This document shows positions 1 to 5,412 of a stretch of 7,256 nt of DNA, in pieces. A program made the position numbers and the translations under genes. The notes below the pieces were generated by a model that was not told where the DNA came from, did no database searches, and saw nothing but the letters and a program-made list of their open reading frames with translations. This stretch comes from an uncultured Eubacteriales bacterium (GTDB taxonomy: Bacteria > Bacillota > Clostridia > Oscillospirales > Acutalibacteraceae). The stretch lies in the NCBI GenBank assembly GCA_900320415.1, contig ONSE01000234.1, positions 1-7,256 of the forward strand. The letters run 5' to 3'. Position 1 is the first letter of the stretch. Every line of letters starts with the position of its first letter.

Positions 1-11
1 ACTCTTGTATT

Positions 12-40
12 ATTATACCGTCCACCCTTCCATTTGTCAA
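12..40 (-). promoter_or_regulatory. Perfect-consensus sigma-A promoter facing left
   Basis: Read on the minus strand, TTGACA (35-40) is followed after exactly 17 bases by TATAAT (12-17). Both hexamers match the consensus in full. Transcription would start near position 5 and run off the left edge, so the gene it serves is not visible. The site lies back to back with the rightward promoter at 102-130, with an A-rich stretch between them that could help both. Confidence 0.75.
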
Positions 41-101
41 GTGAAATGAATAAAAACGAAAAAGAAATTTCAAAATTTGTATGAAAAAGCCAAATTGACA
101 A

Positions 102-130
102 TTGACTTGCGTTCAGCGGCAATATATAAT
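102..130 (+). promoter_or_regulatory. Sigma-A promoter of the aldo/keto reductase gene
   Basis: TTGACT (102-107) and TATAAT (125-130) are separated by 17 bases, one mismatch from the full consensus. A second TTGACA sits at 95-100, but its spacing of 24 makes it a poor -35. The start of transcription would fall near 137, giving a leader of about 130 bases before the reductase start codon. Confidence 0.75.
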
Positions 131-252
131 AAAAATAAATAGAAACAGGGAATAAATTTGAACGAATTGCAGAGACAGTCAAAGAAAACGCCCCTGCCGG
201 GCGAGGTTGTCACCGGCTAAACCTCATACCTGTTACGTAGTATACATATATG

Positions 253-260
253 AAAAGGAG
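253..260 (+). promoter_or_regulatory. Ribosome binding site fixing the reductase start
   Basis: AAAAGGAG lies 9 bases before the ATG at 270. A longer reading with a TTG at 207 has no such site and adds 21 residues that do not resemble the start of the family, so the ATG is preferred. Confidence 0.8.
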
Positions 261-269
261 ACGGCAAAT

Positions 270-1187
270 ATGAAAACAGTAAAATTCGGCAGCTCCCGGC
301 TCGATGTCCCCGTCATCGGTCTGGGCTGTATGCGCATGATCAAAATGGACAAGATCGCTATCCCCTACTATATTCACCACTGCATGGAGCTGGGCATCAA
401 CTTTTTTGACCACGCGGACGTCTACGCCGACGGGGAATGCGAGCGTCTTTTCGGCGAAGCGTGGAAGGAAGCCGGGATTCCCCGCGAAAAGATGATAATC
501 CAGTCAAAGTGCGGCATCGTTCGCGGAATGCGCTATGATTTTTCCTATGAGCATATCATCCGTTCCGTGGACGGCATTCTTGAGCGGCTCGGCACGGAAT
601 ACATTGACATTCTCCTGCTGCACCGTCCCGACGCGCTCTGCGAGCCCGAAGAGGTCGCGAAAGCCTTTGACGAGCTGGAAACAAAGGGAAAGGTGCGCTA
701 CTTCGGCGTATCCAACCACCGCCCCTCTCAGATCGAGCTGCTGAAAACCTGCGTCAGACAGGAGATCCACGCCAACCAAATGCGGTTCAGTATCCCCTAT
801 TCCAGCCTGATTTCCACGGGAATCGAAGCGAATATGATTACCGAGGGCGGCGCCGACCGCAACGGCGACCTGCTCGACTACTGCCGCCTCCACAATATCA
901 CCGTGCAGGCTTGGGCGCCTTTCCGCGGCAAAAACGGCTCCTTCGTAGACAGCAACGAAACCTATCCCGACCTCAACTGGGCGCTCGGAGAGATCAGCGC
1001 CAAGTACAATACCACAAAAACCGCCATCGCAGCGGCATGGATCCTGCGCCACCCCTCGAGGATACAAACGATCGCGGGAACCATGAACTTTGACCGCATC
1101 AAGGAAATCGCCGCCGCTTCCGATATCACGCTCACCAGAGACGAGTGGTACCGCCTCTATTGCTCCGCCGGTCATTTGCTTCCTTAG
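270..1187 (+). CDS. Aldo/keto reductase, YdhF-type NADP(H)-dependent oxidoreductase
   Basis: This is a cytoplasmic (beta/alpha)8-barrel oxidoreductase of 305 residues, close to the roughly 300 of E. coli YdhF. The aldo/keto reductase catalytic tetrad is complete: Asp47 and Tyr52 in FFDHADVY, Lys80 in QSKCGI, and His118 in LLLHRPD. GVSNH (146-150) and the cofactor phosphate loop region IAGTMNFDRIKEI (268-280) also fit. The YdhF-like traits are the DHAD form of the active-site loop, the HRPD strand, and a C-terminal end close to RDEWYRLYCSAG. The family reduces aldehydes or ketones with NADPH, but the substrate cannot be told from sequence. The gene stands alone between its own promoter and a terminator, so nothing shows it works with the fructose genes downstream. 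No signal peptide or membrane segment is seen. Family call is firm; physiological role is unknown. Confidence 0.93.
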   Translation: MKTVKFGSSRLDVPVIGLGCMRMIKMDKIAIPYYIHHCMELGINFFDHADVYADGECERLFGEAWKEAGIPREKMIIQSKCGIVRGMRYDFSYEHIIRSVDGILERLGTEYIDILLLHRPDALCEPEEVAKAFDELETKGKVRYFGVSNHRPSQIELLKTCVRQEIHANQMRFSIPYSSLISTGIEANMITEGGADRNGDLLDYCRLHNITVQAWAPFRGKNGSFVDSNETYPDLNWALGEISAKYNTTKTAIAAAWILRHPSRIQTIAGTMNFDRIKEIAAASDITLTRDEWYRLYCSAGHLLP

Positions 1188-1208
1188 TATCATTCATACC
1201 CCTTCCGC

Positions 1209-1234
1209 GCCCTCCCCTGTCGGGAGGGCTTTTT
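1209..1234 (+). terminator. Intrinsic terminator after the reductase gene
   Basis: GCCCTCCC (1209-1216) pairs perfectly with GGGAGGGC (1222-1229) around a five-base loop and runs straight into TTTTT (1230-1234) and further pyrimidine-rich DNA. It sits 21 bases after the reductase stop codon and separates that gene from the fru operon. Confidence 0.93.
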
Positions 1235-1346
1235 CTCTTTCTCAGGCAACGGCTCGGAAATGATTCTAATTTGGAAATTTACGACATACTATACAAATAG
1301 ATTTCACTCTGTCAATAATTTTTTAAGGGTAAATGATTGATTCTGC

Positions 1347-1374
1347 TTGACTTTGGCATTTTGTGTGCTATAAT
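1347..1374 (+). promoter_or_regulatory. Extended -10 promoter of the fruRKA-ptsHI operon
   Basis: TTGACT (1347-1352) and TATAAT (1369-1374) are 16 bases apart, and a TG one base upstream of the -10 box makes it an extended -10 element. The start point is expected near 1379-1381, only about 15 bases before the fruR ATG. No equally good promoter was seen inside the operon, so this one probably drives all five genes. Confidence 0.8.
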
Positions 1375-1382
1375 GGGAGCAT

Positions 1383-1390
1383 GAGGTGAT
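1383..1390 (+). promoter_or_regulatory. Ribosome binding site of fruR
   Basis: GAGGTGAT matches the 3' end of 16S rRNA in its AGGTGAT form and lies 5 bases before the ATG at 1396. The TTG at 1390 overlaps this site and is too close to be the start. Confidence 0.75.
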
Positions 1391-1395
1391 TGAAT

Positions 1396-2145
1396 ATGCT
1401 CACCGAGGAAAGATATCAACTGATTACAGACATCGTAAACGAAAGAAACGCCGTAACCGTTGTAGAGCTGGCTCAGCTGTTGGGCACCTCGGAATCCACC
1501 ATCAGAAGAGATCTGAACGTTCTCGACGAGATGGGAAGGATAAAAAAGGTCTACGGGGGCGCTACCTCCGTGTCCCGCCCGGTCGGAATGCTGGAGGACA
1601 ACGTCAGCGACCGCGAGCACCTGATGTATGAGGAAAAAACCGAGATTGCGCGGTATTGCGCGGGTTTGATCAATGATAACGATTTTATCTACATCGATGC
1701 GGGAACCACTACCTCACGTCTGATCGATTTCATTGAAAACGACAGGGCGACCTACGTCACAAACGGCATTACTCACGCGAGAAAGCTGATTCAGAAGGGT
1801 CTGAACGCCTATATTCTCGGGGGAAAAATCAAACCCTTGACGGAAGCCGTAGTCGGCGCCGAGGGAATTGCTCATCTCAAAGGACTGAATTTTTCAAAAG
1901 CGTTCATGGGCACTAACGGCATCGACATCAAGTCGGGCTTCACTACTCCCGACATCGACGAGGCGAGAATTAAAGAGGCCGCTGTCAGAACCAGCTACAT
2001 GGCGTTCGTTCTCGCGGATCACACCAAATTCAGGCGTGTTTTTTCCGTCACCTTCGCGCAGCTTCGGCAGTGCTGCATTATCACGGACAAAACACCCGAC
2101 AATAGATTTATCAATGCTACTGTAATAAAGGAGGTCATGAAGTGA
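1396..2145 (+). CDS. fruR: DeoR-family transcriptional repressor of the fructose operon
   Basis: The protein has 249 residues, the usual size for DeoR-family sugar regulators. Residues 1-56 form the DeoR winged helix-turn-helix, with TVVELAQLLGTSESTIRRDL (21-40) as helix-turn-helix and GRIKKVYGGA (47-56) as the wing. The rest is the sugar-phosphate sensor domain, with the phosphate-loop motif DAGTTT (101-106), VTNG (121-124), LGGKI (141-145), MGTNGI (171-176) and ADHTKF (207-212). By position as first gene of a fructose operon it is the likely counterpart of Bacillus FruR, which is thought to respond to a fructose phosphate such as fructose-1-phosphate. The effector is inferred. The end of the gene overlaps fruK by four bases. 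The name rests on context; the family is certain. Confidence 0.88.
   Translation: MLTEERYQLITDIVNERNAVTVVELAQLLGTSESTIRRDLNVLDEMGRIKKVYGGATSVSRPVGMLEDNVSDREHLMYEEKTEIARYCAGLINDNDFIYIDAGTTTSRLIDFIENDRATYVTNGITHARKLIQKGLNAYILGGKIKPLTEAVVGAEGIAHLKGLNFSKAFMGTNGIDIKSGFTTPDIDEARIKEAAVRTSYMAFVLADHTKFRRVFSVTFAQLRQCCIITDKTPDNRFINATVIKEVMK
2127..2135 (+). promoter_or_regulatory. Ribosome binding site of fruK, inside fruR
   Basis: AAAGGAGGT is a nearly full match to the anti-Shine-Dalgarno sequence and lies 6 bases before the GTG at 2142. It is within the last codons of fruR, which supports the GTG start and coupled translation. Confidence 0.85.
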
Positions 2146-3053
2146 TTTATACCGTAACGCTCAATCCGTCGATCGACTACATCGTCAGACTCGACAAGCT
2201 GGTAAACGGTATCACCAACCGTACAACAAGCGAGGAGTATTACTACGGAGGCAAGGGAATCAATGTTTCCTGCGTCCTCGCCGAGCTGGACATCGACAGC
2301 ACCGCCTACGGATTTGTGGCGGGCTTCACGGGCGAGGCGATCGAAAAGGGCATCCGAAACGACAGGATCATCACCGATTTCATCAAGCTCAAGCACGGCA
2401 TCTCGCGCATCAACATCAAGATCAAGGCGGGAGAGGAAACCGAGATCAACTGTCAGGGTCCCCACATCGACGAGAGAGAGCTGGAGAGGCTGCTCCAGAA
2501 GATCGACAGGATCTCAACGGGAGACACTCTGGTTCTCGCGGGAAGTATTCCCAACACCATGCCCGACAACGTTTATGAAACCATGATGGAGAGGATCCGT
2601 CACAAGAAGGTGAGAATCGTTGTAGACGCCACCCGGCAGCTGCTGGTCAACTCTCTCAAATACAAGCCCTTCATGATCAAGCCCAACCGTCAGGAACTTT
2701 CGGAAATCTTTGAAGCGGAGGTCAAGACGGAGGACGACATCGAAAAATACGCCAAGGAACTGCAAAAAATGGGTGCGCAGAACGTGCTCATCTCCCTCGG
2801 CGGAGAAGGCGCGATGCTGATCGACGAATACGGCAAGAAGCATAAAGCGGGCGTTCTCAAGGAAAAGGTCATCAACACCGTCGGCTCTGGCGACTCGATG
2901 GTAGCCGGCTTTATCGCGGGCTATGAAAAAACCCACGACTATGCCTACGCACTCAAGCTCGGCAGCGTTTGCGGCAACGCGACCGCGTTCCTCGCGGGAC
3001 TCGCTACCAAAGAAAAAATAGAAGAGCTATTGGAGAAATTCAATTCACAATAA
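2142..3053 (+). CDS. fruK: 1-phosphofructokinase, PfkB family
   Basis: This cytoplasmic kinase uses ATP to turn fructose-1-phosphate, the product of the neighbouring permease, into fructose-1,6-bisphosphate. It has 303 residues, typical of the LacC/FruK branch of the PfkB (ribokinase-like) fold. Visible motifs are the substrate-binding start TLNPSID (6-12), GGKGINVS (36-43), AGSIP (133-137), KPNRQEL (180-186), the nucleotide-site stretch SLGGEGA (218-224), and the PfkB signature VGSGDSMVAGF (247-257) with the expected catalytic base Asp251. The start is GTG, behind a very strong ribosome site, and overlaps the fruR stop in GTGA. Tagatose-6-phosphate kinase has the same fold and motifs, but the adjacent fructose permease makes 1-phosphofructokinase much the more likely function. 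Confidence 0.94.
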   Translation: MIYTVTLNPSIDYIVRLDKLVNGITNRTTSEEYYYGGKGINVSCVLAELDIDSTAYGFVAGFTGEAIEKGIRNDRIITDFIKLKHGISRINIKIKAGEETEINCQGPHIDERELERLLQKIDRISTGDTLVLAGSIPNTMPDNVYETMMERIRHKKVRIVVDATRQLLVNSLKYKPFMIKPNRQELSEIFEAEVKTEDDIEKYAKELQKMGAQNVLISLGGEGAMLIDEYGKKHKAGVLKEKVINTVGSGDSMVAGFIAGYEKTHDYAYALKLGSVCGNATAFLAGLATKEKIEELLEKFNSQ

Positions 3054-3066
3054 AAGGAGGCATATT

Positions 3067-5007
3067 ATGCGTATCACCGATTTGCTCAAAAAACAAGGCA
3101 TATCCATCGGCGCAACCCCCGGCAGTAAACGCGAAGCGATTGACCTGTTGGTCAACCTTCATCAAAAGTGCGGCAACCTGAAGGACGTCTCAGCCTACAA
3201 GGACGGCATCCTCGCCCGTGAGGGAATGGGAACCACCGCTATCGGCATGGAGGTCGCTATCCCCCACGCCAAAAGCGAAGCTGTCAAGGCTCCCGCCCTT
3301 ACCGCCATCACCGTTCCCGGCGGCGTGGACTATGAGTCTCCCGACGGAGCGCCCTGCAAGCTGATTTTCATGATTGCGGCGACCACTGACGGCGATGTTC
3401 ACCTCGAGGTTCTCGCAAGACTGATGCAGATGCTGATGCACGAGGACTTCACCGCAAAACTGAAGGCGGCAAAGACGCCCGAAGAGTTCCTGAAGGTCAT
3501 CGACGATCAGGAATCCGTGCAGTTCCCCGATGAGGTAAAGGAAGCGGCTCCCGCGCAGAGCAGCGGCTACAGGGTACTCGCGGTAACGGCTTGTCCCACA
3601 GGTATCGCCCACACCTATATGGCAGCGGAGGCTCTTGCCAAGGCAGGCGAACAGATGGGCATCACCATCAAGGTAGAGACCAACGGCTCGGGCGGCGCAA
3701 AGAACGTATTGACCGCCGAAGAAATCGCGGGCTGCGACGGAATTATCATCGCTGCGGACAAGAGCGTGGAGACCGCGCGCTTCAACGGAAAGCCCGTATA
3801 CTCCACCAAGGTTGCCGACGGTATCCACAAGCCCGAGGAACTGATCAACAAGATCATCAACGGCGAGGCTCCCGTGTTCCACTCCGACAAGGCGGCAAGC
3901 GCTTCTGCGGGTCCTGCCGACAACGAGAGCTTCGGACGCAAGCTCTATAAGCACCTGATGAACGGCGTATCGCATATGCTTCCGTTCGTTGTAGCTGGCG
4001 GTATCTTTATCGCCATCGCCTTCCTGATCGACGCGGCAATGGGCGCGCCGCAGGACGGCAACTTCGGTTCTGCCACTCCCGTCGCGGCGTGGTTCAAAGC
4101 AATCGGCGGCGCTGCCTTCGGCTTCATGCTCCCGATCCTCTCCGGTTTTATCGCAATGTCCATTGCCGACCGTCCCGGCTTGCTGGTCGGTATTGTCGGC
4201 GGCTCCCTTGCTGCAGTCGGCTCCACCTTTGCGGCGCCCGGCGGCGACAGCACCTCCGTTTCCGGTTTCCTCGGCGCTCTGCTCGCAGGCTTCCTCGCCG
4301 GCTGGCTGATGAAAATGCTCGAAAAGCTCTGCGACAATCTGCCGCGCGCTCTCGAAGGCATCAAGCCCGTTCTGATCTATCCCCTCGCCGGACTGGGAAT
4401 CGTCGGCGTAATGATGTGCGCTGTCAACCCCATCATGGGTCTGATCAATACCGGTATGACCAACGGCGTTACCGAAATGTCCAAGAACCCCGCTTTGATC
4501 GTTCCTCTCTGCGCTCTGCTCGCAAGCATGATGGCGATCGATATGGGCGGCCCGTTCAACAAGGCAGCTTATGTTACCGCGGCCGGTCTGCTCGCGAATT
4601 CTCCCAACAACGCAACCTATATGATCATGGCAGCCGTTATGATCGGCGGTATGGTTCCCCCCATCGCCATCGCCCTCTCCACCACCATCTTCAAGAACAG
4701 ATGGTCGGCTGACGAGAGAAAGAACGGTCCCGTTAACTTTATCATGGGTCTTTCGTTCATCACGGAAGGCGCTATCCCCTACGCCGCAGGTCATCCCCTG
4801 CAGGTCATCCCGAGCTGTATCGTCGGTTCCGCGGCGGCAGGCGCGCTCTCTGCCCTGTTTGGCTGCACACTGATGGCTCCCCACGGCGGTATCTTTGTAC
4901 TGCCCACCATCGGCAATCCGCTTCTCTACTTCCTCGCGCTGGCGATTGGTTCCGCCCTCGGAATGATCATGCTCACGATCCTGAAAAGACCTATTGAACA
5001 GAAATAA
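3067..5007 (+). CDS. fruA: PTS fructose permease, EIIABC in one chain
   Basis: This membrane permease imports fructose and phosphorylates it to fructose-1-phosphate. Its 646 residues are in the order A-B-C, as in Bacillus FruA (about 635). EIIA (about 1-148) carries the phosphorylation site His67 in AIPHAKSEAV and accepts phosphate from HPr. After a linker, EIIB (about 168-264) carries Cys176 in VTACPTGIAHT, the fructose-type EIIB active site. A second Ala/Ser-rich linker (about 270-290) leads to EIIC (about 292-640), a hydrophobic domain with some eight to ten membrane spans, including MLPFVVAGGIFIAIAFLID (304-322) and the conserved substrate-region motif ITEGAIPYAAGHP (565-577). An AAAAGGAGG site ends 6 bases before the ATG and only 13 bases separate it from fruK. 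All three domains look intact. Mannitol-type and mannose-type systems differ in domain make-up, so fructose specificity is well supported. Confidence 0.96.
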   Translation: MRITDLLKKQGISIGATPGSKREAIDLLVNLHQKCGNLKDVSAYKDGILAREGMGTTAIGMEVAIPHAKSEAVKAPALTAITVPGGVDYESPDGAPCKLIFMIAATTDGDVHLEVLARLMQMLMHEDFTAKLKAAKTPEEFLKVIDDQESVQFPDEVKEAAPAQSSGYRVLAVTACPTGIAHTYMAAEALAKAGEQMGITIKVETNGSGGAKNVLTAEEIAGCDGIIIAADKSVETARFNGKPVYSTKVADGIHKPEELINKIINGEAPVFHSDKAASASAGPADNESFGRKLYKHLMNGVSHMLPFVVAGGIFIAIAFLIDAAMGAPQDGNFGSATPVAAWFKAIGGAAFGFMLPILSGFIAMSIADRPGLLVGIVGGSLAAVGSTFAAPGGDSTSVSGFLGALLAGFLAGWLMKMLEKLCDNLPRALEGIKPVLIYPLAGLGIVGVMMCAVNPIMGLINTGMTNGVTEMSKNPALIVPLCALLASMMAIDMGGPFNKAAYVTAAGLLANSPNNATYMIMAAVMIGGMVPPIAIALSTTIFKNRWSADERKNGPVNFIMGLSFITEGAIPYAAGHPLQVIPSCIVGSAAAGALSALFGCTLMAPHGGIFVLPTIGNPLLYFLALAIGSALGMIMLTILKRPIEQK

Positions 5008-5033
5008 TCTGAAATCATCACAATACTATATTC

Positions 5034-5054
5034 GGGGAGGCACGACGCCTTTCC
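5034..5054 (+). other. RNA hairpin between fruA and ptsH
   Basis: GGGGAGGC (5034-5041) can pair with GCCTTTCC (5047-5054) around the loop ACGAC, giving eight pairs of which two are G-U in RNA. No T-run follows, so it is not a normal intrinsic terminator. It may mark a processing or stability point between the fructose genes and the ptsHI part of the message. Confidence 0.45.
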
Positions 5055-5078
5055 CGCAACCTGAAAGGAGAAATTATT

Positions 5079-5345
5079 ATGGTATCCAAAAAAGTAACAC
5101 TCGTTAACGCCCAGGGCTTCCATATGCGTCCCGCTTCCGTTTTCGCGACCGCTATGGGTAAGTACACCTGCAACGTGACCATCAAGTTCAACGGCAACAG
5201 CTACAATGCCAAGAGCCTCCTCAACATCATCGCGGCCTGCATCAAGTGCGGCAGCGAGATCGAGCTGGTATGCGACGGCCCCGACGAGAACGCTGCTCTC
5301 TCGGAAGGCGTTCAGATGATCGAAAGCGGACTCGGTGAAAAATAA
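5079..5345 (+). CDS. ptsH: HPr phosphocarrier protein of the PTS
   Basis: HPr is the small soluble carrier that takes phosphate from Enzyme I on His15 and gives it to EIIA domains. The 88 residues are the normal length. His15 lies in GFHMRPAS (13-20), with the usual Arg17 and Pro18. Ser46 is present in AKSLLN (44-49), the place where HPr kinase acts in Firmicutes to control carbon catabolite repression. The stretch after it (LLNIIAACIKCG, 47-58) differs from the classical IMGVMSLGIAKG of Bacillus, and the protein holds four cysteines (31, 54, 57, 65), unusual compared with Bacillus HPr. GAAAGGAG ends 8 bases before the ATG. The gene is 71 bases after fruA and 67 before ptsI, with a hairpin in each gap. 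Its placement behind fruA suggests its main client is the fructose permease, though HPr can serve other permeases too. Confidence 0.96.
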   Translation: MVSKKVTLVNAQGFHMRPASVFATAMGKYTCNVTIKFNGNSYNAKSLLNIIAACIKCGSEIELVCDGPDENAALSEGVQMIESGLGEK

Positions 5346-5358
5346 CAGATAAGAATAC

Positions 5359-5387
5359 GCAATGACAGCCGGCATGGCTGTCATTGC
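5359..5387 (+). other. Perfect 12-base-pair hairpin between ptsH and ptsI
   Basis: GCAATGACAGCC (5359-5370) is exactly complementary to GGCTGTCATTGC (5376-5387), with the five-base loop GGCAT. A purine-rich stretch, not a T-run, follows on the plus strand, and no T-run directly follows on the minus strand, so it is not an intrinsic terminator. It starts 13 bases after the ptsH stop and ends 13 bases before the ptsI ribosome site. A role in protecting the 3' end of the ptsH message or tuning ptsI translation is inference. Confidence 0.7.
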
Positions 5388-5400
5388 ATATATAGAAAAA

Positions 5401-5408
5401 GAGGTGAT
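5401..5408 (+). promoter_or_regulatory. Ribosome binding site fixing the TTG start of ptsI
   Basis: GAGGTGAT lies 4 bases before the TTG at 5413. The upstream in-frame ATG at 5362 is inside a perfect hairpin, lacks a ribosome site and would add 17 residues before the standard Enzyme I N-terminus, so the TTG is chosen. Confidence 0.85.
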
Positions 5409-5412
5409 TCAA

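Larger units (their letters stand above)
1334..1400 (+). repeat. Paired 14-base direct repeat around the fru promoter, possible FruR operator
   Basis: TGATTGATTCTGCT (1334-1347) and TGATTGAATATGCT (1387-1400) match at 12 of 14 positions and lie 53 bases apart, about five turns of the helix. The first copy ends on the first base of the -35 box; the second covers part of the ribosome site and the start codon of fruR. DeoR-family repressors often bind repeated sites at their own promoters, so autorepression is a reasonable inference. Part of the second copy may be conserved simply because it is the ribosome site. Confidence 0.4.

Noticed and set aside
64..71. Palindrome GAAATTTC between the divergent promoters as an operator
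   Set aside because: Eight-base palindromes of A and T are common in such AT-rich DNA, and there is no second copy to support it.
207..269. N-terminal extension of the reductase from TTG 207
   Set aside because: No ribosome site precedes it and the 21 residues do not resemble the family's start; the ATG at 270 has a good site.
504..1193. A 229-codon open frame on the minus strand opposite the aldo/keto reductase
   Set aside because: No ribosome site or known motif; the plus-strand frame holds the complete catalytic tetrad, so this is a shadow frame.
1433..1446. Catabolite-responsive (cre-like) site in the start of fruR
   Set aside because: CGTAAACGAAAGAA resembles the CcpA site but misses key bases at both ends and is not clearly palindromic, so I do not call it.
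2142..3053. Tagatose-6-phosphate kinase (LacC) as identity of the PfkB kinase
   Set aside because: The motifs are shared, but no tagatose or lactose gene is nearby, while a fructose permease follows directly.
3190..4884. A 564-codon open frame on the minus strand opposite fruA
   Set aside because: It lies wholly opposite a well-supported EIIABC gene. Its translation is rich in His, Asp, Gly, Arg and Cys with no recognisable domain, as expected when a GC-rich gene with biased codons is read backwards.
5024..5032. Promoter directly before ptsH
   Set aside because: TACTAT and TATATT resemble -10 boxes, but no acceptable -35 lies 16-18 bases upstream; TTGAAC at 4994 is too far away.
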